A DNA stretch of 10,415 nt from CAYSRM01 sp964543205 (GTDB lineage Bacteria > Verrucomicrobiota > Kiritimatiellia > UBA8416 > CAYSRM01): contig CAZIXB010000048.1 in the NCBI GenBank assembly GCA_964543205.1, positions 1-10,415 of the forward strand. The letters run 5' to 3'. Positions 6,694-10,415 of the stretch are shown in pieces. The position numbers were made by a program, and so were the translations under genes. The number at the start of each line of letters is the position of its first letter. Within the stretch, counting starts at the first letter, position 1. The notes beneath the pieces are model-generated. The model was not told the origin of the DNA. It searched no databases and saw only the letters and a list, made by a program, of their open reading frames with translations.

Positions 6694-7953
6694 TCAGGCG
6701 CCTTGCTTCTTCCTGTATAAAATTTCTCCTGCTTTCGGCACGTACAGAATTCCTTCGTCTTCCCTGTTAGCATATGACTCCGGATCAATTTGCCGGTAAT
6801 CCATGTATCCAAGATTCACCTTGCGGCAGATGTCCTCCGGGATTCCGGTCGCAAGAATTACCTCCACCCGCGGCTTCTCCACCCCGTTTTCATAAGTCCC
6901 GACTCCCTTCACATGAGTGGAATGCGCTATTACTCCCCACGGAAATCCCTTGTACTGATCCCACTGTTTCAGGAAAAAGTCTCTCGTATGATAGCCGATT
7001 TCATGCAATACCCTGCCGTGCACTGGAGAAATTTCCTTTATGTGCGGAGCATAAATTATCACTTTGCCCCCGTCGGAAACAATGGGCTCTGTTTTATACA
7101 TGCACTTTCCCCCGGTCCAGATATCGTCATACATTTTCGGAGCGCAGGAAAGCACAGTGTCAAAGGTTCTGTCCCGATATTCAATATGAATCCGGGCAGA
7201 AAGATCCGCGGCCGACGACCAGGCTTCCGCCGGAGTTCCATAATAAATACCCGCAAGCTCTTCGCCCTTGACCACAAGACACATGGCCTTCTTTTCAATC
7301 TGAAGAAGCGAAGCAGCCTCGTCAACAACCTTTCTTACAGGCGTGTGCTTGTTTCCAATTATTTCCCGGTTGGTTATCACAGCCCCAAGCCAGTGGAAAA
7401 AATCTATAATCTCCTGTCCGGCAATGCCGGGAAAGAAATACTTGTTGCCGCCTGAAAATCCTACAACTTCATGAGGAAAGACAGGTCCAACAATAACCGC
7501 AAGGTCATGATCGAGCATCATCCTGTTGCAGGTGATAATCACATCCATTCCAAACAGACCGTCGGTAAGCTCGGATATGCGGCTCTCAGGAATTGTGCCC
7601 ACTTCGTAAAGTGCGCCGGGATCCTTCCATAAATGGTTAAAGAACCTTGCCTTAGGATACCTTGTCCGGTGCTCGCCGGGGGTAATGCCCACATGATCAT
7701 AAATCTGCTCTTCACTCATCGGCGGATGTGTACCCAGGGCCACAAGAAAATCAAGCGCCTCTGCCTCGGGCGCCATCCTTTCGTAAAGAAGCCGGAACAT
7801 CATATTCAGGGGACAGGTTCTTGTGGCGTCTGGAATCACCAGTAATACCTTTTTGCCCTTGATGTCCCATTCCGATACTGCATTGTCGCACACCTGAACG
7901 ACTTCGCCCTCGTTCAATACACGATCATCATATCCTGTGCCTTTGCCTTGCAT
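6694..7953 (-). CDS. LarA-superfamily nickel-dependent 2-hydroxyacid racemase/epimerase
   Basis: The protein belongs to the lactate racemase (LarA) superfamily. These cytosolic enzymes invert the C2 hydroxyl of 2-hydroxyacids by hydride transfer to a nickel-pincer nucleotide cofactor. Visible motifs, numbered from the chosen start, are PDATRTCP (41-48), LGTHPPMS with H76, PHEVVGFSGGNKYFFPGIAG with H161 and K171, and H187. The spacing H161/K171/H187 (10 and 16 residues) equals that of H174/K184/H200 in Lactiplantibacillus LarA, so the cofactor lysine and nickel ligand are kept. The length, 419 residues, is normal. An ATG at 7959 touches its AGGAG, whereas the ATG at 7953 is six bases from it and is preferred. 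The substrate cannot be read from sequence. The neighbour gnd suggests a sugar acid such as gluconate, and some superfamily members are known gluconate epimerases. The cofactor genes larB, larC and larE are not in this window. Confidence 0.85.
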   Translation of the reverse strand: MQGKGTGYDDRVLNEGEVVQVCDNAVSEWDIKGKKVLLVIPDATRTCPLNMMFRLLYERMAPEAEALDFLVALGTHPPMSEEQIYDHVGITPGEHRTRYPKARFFNHLWKDPGALYEVGTIPESRISELTDGLFGMDVIITCNRMMLDHDLAVIVGPVFPHEVVGFSGGNKYFFPGIAGQEIIDFFHWLGAVITNREIIGNKHTPVRKVVDEAASLLQIEKKAMCLVVKGEELAGIYYGTPAEAWSSAADLSARIHIEYRDRTFDTVLSCAPKMYDDIWTGGKCMYKTEPIVSDGGKVIIYAPHIKEISPVHGRVLHEIGYHTRDFFLKQWDQYKGFPWGVIAHSTHVKGVGTYENGVEKPRVEVILATGIPEDICRKVNLGYMDYRQIDPESYANREDEGILYVPKAGEILYRKKQGA

Positions 7954-7959
7954 TTCCAT

Positions 7960-7964
7960 CTCCT
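7960..7964 (-). promoter_or_regulatory. Ribosome binding site deciding the LarA-like start
   Basis: AGGAG on the minus strand abuts the ATG at 7959, leaving no spacing, but stands six bases from the ATG at 7953. The second ATG is therefore the likely start, which removes two residues. Confidence 0.75.
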
Positions 7965-7977
7965 AAGTAAAACGCTG

Positions 7978-8006
7978 AGATTATTCCACCCGGATCAATC
8001 CTTCAA
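7978..8006 (-). promoter_or_regulatory. Possible promoter of the LarA-like gene
   Basis: On the minus strand, TTGAAG (8001-8006) is followed after 17 bases by TAATCT (7978-7983). The start site would lie about 20 bases before the start codon. The match to the -35/-10 consensus is only partial. Confidence 0.25.
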
Positions 8007-8046
8007 GGGAAAAGAAAAAGAGAACTGCCTTTACAAACAGGACAAC

Positions 8047-8114
8047 ACTTTAATTTTGCTTCCGAATAGATATTCCTTGCGCTAAAACTTTAGTTTTACC
8101 AGACTAGTCTTACC
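8047..8114. promoter_or_regulatory. Palindrome and related repeats in the lexA upstream region, candidate operator
   Basis: TAAAACTTTAGTTTTA (8083-8098) has perfect 6-base arms around TTTA. A 13-base relative at 8047-8059 matches 8087-8099 at 11 of 13 positions, exactly 40 bases away. TAGTTTTACC (8091-8100) recurs as TAGTCTTACC at 8105-8114, and AGACTAGTCT (8101-8110) is itself a perfect palindrome. The repeats lie 28 to 95 bases before the lexA start, in the divergent gap with the LarA-like gene. LexA usually represses its own gene, so a LexA-binding role is the simplest reading. The sequence is neither CTGT-N8-ACAG nor GAAC-N4-GTTC, so the specificity would be unusual. Confidence 0.5.
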
Positions 8115-8141
8115 TTTTTATCAACACAGGGGATCAGAAAA

Positions 8142-8720
8142 ATGACTATACCGGACATGAAAAGAAAAATAGAAAGGCTGAAGGCTTTCTACGCCAAAGA
8201 GAAACGGACACCGGGCTACAATGAAATGCTGGAAATATTTGAGTATAAGACAAAAAGCTCAGTATTTTCGCTTCTACTCAAGCTTGACGAGGAAGGTTAT
8301 GTAAAAAAGAAAGGCCGCAAAATTGCCCTTACCGAAAAAATAACCGGCTCCATAAAACTGCTTGGCACAATCCAGGCCGGATTTCCGTCCCCGGCAGAGG
8401 AGGAACTTATCGACACAATGAACCTGGATGAATTCCTGGTAGACAAGCCCGAAGCGACTTTCATGCTGAAAGTCACCGGCGATTCCATGACAGATGCCGG
8501 AATATGCCCGGGAGATATGGCGCTGGTTGAAAAAGGCCGGAAACCAAAGAACAATGATATTGTAATCGCGCAGGTCGACGGCGAATGGACCATGAAATTT
8601 TTCGTCAATGACAAGAAAGGCATGCGGTTGGAACCAGCGAACAAGAAATATAAGCCCATCTATCCAAAAAATACCCTCGAACTGGCAGGAGTGGTCACGT
8701 CGGTTATCAGAAAATATTGA
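8142..8720 (+). CDS. lexA: LexA-type SOS repressor (S24 self-cleaving)
   Basis: LexA represses DNA-damage genes until RecA filaments stimulate its self-cleavage. Residues 1-66 form a winged-helix DNA-binding domain with the family's TP turn (RTPGYNEM) and the KLDEEGYVKKKGRKIALT wing. The recognition region YKTKSSVFSLL differs from the usual STSAVHRHL, which suggests another operator. The C-terminal S24 domain shows cleavage site A79-G80 in IQAGFPSP, nucleophile S115 in TGDSMTDAGI and base K152 in EWTMKFF. The Ser-Lys distance of 37 equals that of Escherichia coli LexA. The length is 192 residues, slightly short but normal. AGGGG at 8128-8132 lies nine bases before the ATG. It is the only plus-strand protein gene here and stands alone; recA or polymerase genes are not adjacent. 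A LexA-like phage-type repressor is the alternative, but no phage gene is nearby. Confidence 0.9.
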   Translation: MTIPDMKRKIERLKAFYAKEKRTPGYNEMLEIFEYKTKSSVFSLLLKLDEEGYVKKKGRKIALTEKITGSIKLLGTIQAGFPSPAEEELIDTMNLDEFLVDKPEATFMLKVTGDSMTDAGICPGDMALVEKGRKPKNNDIVIAQVDGEWTMKFFVNDKKGMRLEPANKKYKPIYPKNTLELAGVVTSVIRKY

Positions 8721-8740
8721 TTCCGTCTCATAATCACTAT

Positions 8741-8920
8741 CCTGCATATCTCACAGGATTTCGTAGTGAGAGCGTGAAAAGCGCTGCTGCGGGGGCGCGA
8801 ATTGGTGAAACGCCGGAGCAGCCGTATAGACATACTGCAATCTGGCGGTTTGTCAATTCGTGCCCTTGCTGTGGCGCTATCCGCGCTCGCAACAGGAATT
8901 CTGTGAGATATGCGGGCTAT
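8741..8920 (+). repeat. Long imperfect palindrome (about 180 bases), dispersed, probably structured RNA
   Basis: The element folds on itself around base 8830. The outer stem 8744-8756/8901-8913 is a perfect 13 pairs. The central stem 8780-8817/8841-8878 stays in register over 38 positions with only two mismatches, and the tip GTAT/ATAC closes a 4-base loop. Nine pairs in the central stem are G-T on the plus strand and none is A-C. Counting the outer parts I find about 13 G-T and one A-C. This imbalance favours a plus-strand RNA as the selected form. It follows the lexA stop by 20 bases and lies between convergent genes, so it may end or protect the lexA message. A second copy's end is at 1-51. 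A small palindromic mobile repeat (MITE-like) is the main alternative. Confidence 0.8.
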
Positions 8921-8950
8921 GATCCATAAATCAGACCCCGGATCATCCCG
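8913..8950 (-). other. Hairpin over the stop codon of the zinc-ribbon/GspG-like gene
   Basis: CGGG and ATGATCC (8913-8916 and 8919-8925) pair with GGATCAT and CCCG (8940-8950), with a 2-base bulge and a 14-base loop. The stem covers the minus-strand TGA at 8943-8945. No T-run follows on the minus strand. The left arm overlaps the right edge of the palindromic element, so the two folds could compete. Confidence 0.4.
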
Positions 8951-9605
8951 ATGTCTTCCTCTCTTCCTGTCTTTGTATATGTTCCCGGAGCGCCTCTGGA
9001 TCAGGCTCTTCGGCGTATATGTCGTCTCCTGTACCGCATTTGCGGTCTTTGCCGCATGAATAAACCATCACTTCCCCGTCTTCCACCGAGTACCTGTATT
9101 TTGTGTACCAAGGATCAGGCTTCATTATCCTTACATAATGTCCGGCCCAGCCCTCAACGCCTGGATCCCGCACAAGCGCCCTCAGCCCTTCTTTTTCGGT
9201 AGGATACCTGCCGCAATCATGTCGGAAAAGCTCGAGGCCGATCCGTATTGCCTCCAGTTCCCCCATTGCAACCAACTCTCTACGCGTCCTGCCGGATTCC
9301 TGCATTTTCCGACCCACCCGCCCAAGCAACAGCGCGCCGACAATAATCATTAAAATCAGAGGAAGCGCCACATGCATCGGTTTCCTTCGACCCGAAAAAA
9401 AACCGGGCAGGTTTGGCGCCTGCGCAAATTTTTGTTTTTCACCGATCTTCTTAATCTGCTTTTTCTTGCTCTGGCGCCGCCTCTTGTCTTCCTCGCTCCC
9501 GGGAAAATATTTTTCGGGAATATTCATCATTTTGCCGCAATTCGGACACCTGCGGGAAAGCTCTCCCTCCATCTTGTGTTTGCAATATGGACAGACAAAT
9601 TTCAT
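8943..9605 (-). CDS. Zinc ribbon, single membrane helix and GspG pseudopilin-like head
   Basis: This 220-residue protein has three parts. Residues 5-23 hold a CPYC...CPNC zinc ribbon (C5, C8, C20, C23). A strongly basic linker (about 41-75, RRRQSKKKQIKK) leads to one membrane helix (about 79-96). Residues about 107-197 resemble the head of the type II secretion major pseudopilin GspG: an amphipathic helix running into CGRYPTEKEGLRALV, then DPW, and the C-terminal GTGDDI turn that corresponds to the family's calcium-binding region. The usual prepilin cleavage site (G followed by FTLLE) is missing, so the protein should not be processed or polymerised like GspG. Basic residues before the helix predict a cytoplasmic ribbon and a periplasmic head. 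C184 and C190 could form a disulfide. The start is fixed by the ribbon. AGGGAG lies about 11 bases upstream. It follows the hisI-type gene by 75 bases; no secretion genes are adjacent. Its role is unknown. Confidence 0.8.
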   Translation of the reverse strand: MKFVCPYCKHKMEGELSRRCPNCGKMMNIPEKYFPGSEEDKRRRQSKKKQIKKIGEKQKFAQAPNLPGFFSGRRKPMHVALPLILMIIVGALLLGRVGRKMQESGRTRRELVAMGELEAIRIGLELFRHDCGRYPTEKEGLRALVRDPGVEGWAGHYVRIMKPDPWYTKYRYSVEDGEVMVYSCGKDRKCGTGDDIYAEEPDPEALREHIQRQEERKTSG

Positions 9606-9680
9606 CAGGTTCTTTGCTCCCTTTCTGCTCTATATGCTTTATCAATCATCCCGTACCCTGAGCCCGGCTCCCCGAAGTTG

Positions 9681-10091
9681 CTATGGGTTAGTATTTTCCA
9701 GTTCCATCTTCTTGATATTAATTCTCCTGTAATAACAGTTTCGGGGCTCGCCTCTGGAATTTTTAGTGTGGCAAATTCCGCCCCGCCTCGGACGCACTTT
9801 GTAAAGCAGAGAATTCTGTTCGCAATTGACGTACGCCTCAATAAGCTCGAACGTCTCACCCGAAGTTTTCCCTTTTTCCCACAGCTCGTTGCGCGAAGTG
9901 CTCCATAATACCAGCGATCTTGATTCAAGGGTCTTTTTGAAAGCCTCCGGGTTGGTATATGCGAGCAGAATCACCTCCCCGGTGTCTGCGTGCTGAACAG
10001 CCACTGGAATTACATCTGAACATTTTCCGGCAATTTCCGCTATTTTACCGAAATTAATGTTCATCTTCCTGCCTTCCTCAAGCTCTTTCAT
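9681..10091 (-). CDS. hisI: Phosphoribosyl-AMP cyclohydrolase (HisI) homologue with altered metal site
   Basis: HisI opens the adenine ring of phosphoribosyl-AMP in the third step of histidine synthesis, in the cytosol. Numbered from the chosen start (136 residues), visible motifs are IPVAVQHADTGEVILLAYTN, LWSTSRNELW (62-71) and KGKTSGE (73-79). The zinc cysteines are C90, C107 (CHTK) and C119 (CYYRR). The metal-binding DCDxD motif of the family reads NCEQN at 89-93: the Cys is kept but all three Asp are replaced by N, E and N. This could be a lineage-specific variant or a changed activity. The start is uncertain. GGGG at 10097-10100 supports the ATG at 10091, 10064 is a shorter choice, and the frame stays open to an ATG at 10208. 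No other his gene is in the window, and the HisE domain of bifunctional enzymes is absent. Confidence 0.82.
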   Translation of the reverse strand: MKELEEGRKMNINFGKIAEIAGKCSDVIPVAVQHADTGEVILLAYTNPEAFKKTLESRSLVLWSTSRNELWEKGKTSGETFELIEAYVNCEQNSLLYKVRPRRGGICHTKNSRGEPRNCYYRRINIKKMELENTNP

Positions 10092-10227
10092 TATATCCCC
10101 TTTCACTGCTTTTTTCAACTCCCTGACCGCCCTGGAAGATTTTCTGGTAATTTTCATATCCGCCATGGCGCCATATTCAGCTTTAAGGCTAAAATAACAA
10201 AAGCACAATGATACACAATGTGAATGT

Positions 10228-10257
10228 TTGACATTCCCTGTATGGTTATGGTAAGAG
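10228..10257 (+). promoter_or_regulatory. Possible tRNA-Val promoter
   Basis: A perfect TTGACA (10228-10233) is followed after 18 bases by a weak TAAGAG (10252-10257). Transcription would start about 19 bases before the tRNA. The -35 overlaps a small inverted repeat GAATG/CATTC (10222-10236). Confidence 0.35.
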
Positions 10258-10282
10258 CTTGATTCACTTCATGGAAATACCC

Positions 10283-10359
10283 GGGCGATTAGCTCAGTTG
10301 GCTAGAGCGCTACCTTCACACGGTAGAAGTCACAGGTTCAAGTCCTGTATCGCCCACCA
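10283..10359 (+). tRNA. tRNA-Val (anticodon CAC)
   Basis: The 77 bases fold as a full cloverleaf: acceptor GGGCGAT/ATCGCCC, D arm GCTC/GAGC, anticodon stem CTACC/GGTAG with loop TTCACAC, a 5-base variable loop, and T arm ACAGG/CCTGT with TTCAAGT. The loop places CAC as anticodon, which reads the valine codon GUG. The discriminator A and CCA (10357-10359) are encoded. No clear terminator follows before the window ends. Confidence 0.97.
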
Positions 10360-10415
10360 TTAAAAAAATCAGCAAGCATTTCAGAAAACCGGAGCAACTG
10401 CAAAATCTCCAATGC

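Noticed and set aside
6790..7455. A 221-codon open frame on the plus strand opposite the LarA-like gene
   Set aside because: It is antisense to a gene with conserved catalytic motifs and has no family features.
8274..8747. A 157-codon open frame on the minus strand opposite lexA
   Set aside because: It overlaps a well-supported lexA gene, and its translation shows no domain.
8741..8920. CRISPR array or tandem repeat after lexA
   Set aside because: The repetition is inverted within one unit; there are no regularly spaced direct repeats with unique spacers.
8717..8929. A 70-codon plus-strand frame through the palindromic element
   Set aside because: The sequence is explained by the palindrome, no ribosome binding site precedes it, and the protein has no recognisable features.
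9605..9928. A 107-codon minus-strand frame overlapping the hisI-type gene
   Set aside because: It is an out-of-frame shadow of the HisI homologue, whose motifs lie in the other frame.
10360..10415. Intrinsic terminator or attachment site after the tRNA
   Set aside because: The A-run after the CCA has no preceding GC-rich stem of its own, and no repeat of the tRNA 3' end or integrase gene is visible.

Overview
This is a compact bacterial window of balanced base composition. It holds nine protein genes, one tRNA and a dispersed palindromic repeat. Eight protein genes lie on the minus strand; only the lexA-type gene is on the plus strand. The lineage cannot be fixed from sequence alone. A pyrophosphate-type phosphofructokinase, a divergent LexA and a GspG-like protein carrying a zinc ribbon would fit a PVC-group bacterium (Lentisphaerota, Kiritimatiellota, Verrucomicrobiota) or a similar Gram-negative lineage. 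A predicted outer-membrane lipoprotein supports a two-membrane envelope. This placement is an inference.

Layout, in minus-strand transcription order from the middle leftwards. A carbohydrate block comes first: a LarA-superfamily nickel-dependent racemase/epimerase (7953-6694), decarboxylating 6-phosphogluconate dehydrogenase (6651-5194) and PPi-dependent phosphofructokinase (5111-3828). Gaps are 42 and 82 bases, and the second gap holds two adjacent hairpins. Next is a signalling block: a CsgG-domain lipoprotein (3726-2779), a soluble PAS histidine kinase (2687-1488) and an NtrC-type sigma-54 activator (1476-52). A four-tract G-quadruplex motif starts in the stop codon of the lipoprotein gene. 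The kinase and regulator are 11 bases apart and almost certainly form a pair.

The 182-base gap at 7960-8141 separates the divergent larA-like and lexA genes. It contains a palindrome and related repeats that look like an operator region. LexA is followed by a roughly 180-base imperfect palindrome (about 8741-8920) that lies between lexA and a convergent minus-strand gene. Nearly all its non-Watson-Crick pairs are G-T when read on the plus strand, which points to selection on a plus-strand RNA fold. The right end of a second copy (84% identical over 51 bases) occupies bases 1-51 and abuts the stop codon of the NtrC-type gene, so this is a dispersed element.

The right part holds a protein that joins an N-terminal zinc ribbon, one membrane helix and a GspG pseudopilin-like head (9605-8943). 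A HisI homologue (10091-9681) has changed all three acidic metal-site residues (NCEQN instead of DCDxD). A plus-strand tRNA-Val(CAC) with encoded CCA is at 10283-10359. No gene-free stretch exceeds 300 bases. The most interesting items are the palindromic RNA-like repeat, the zinc-ribbon/GspG fusion, the altered HisI site and the lexA upstream repeats.
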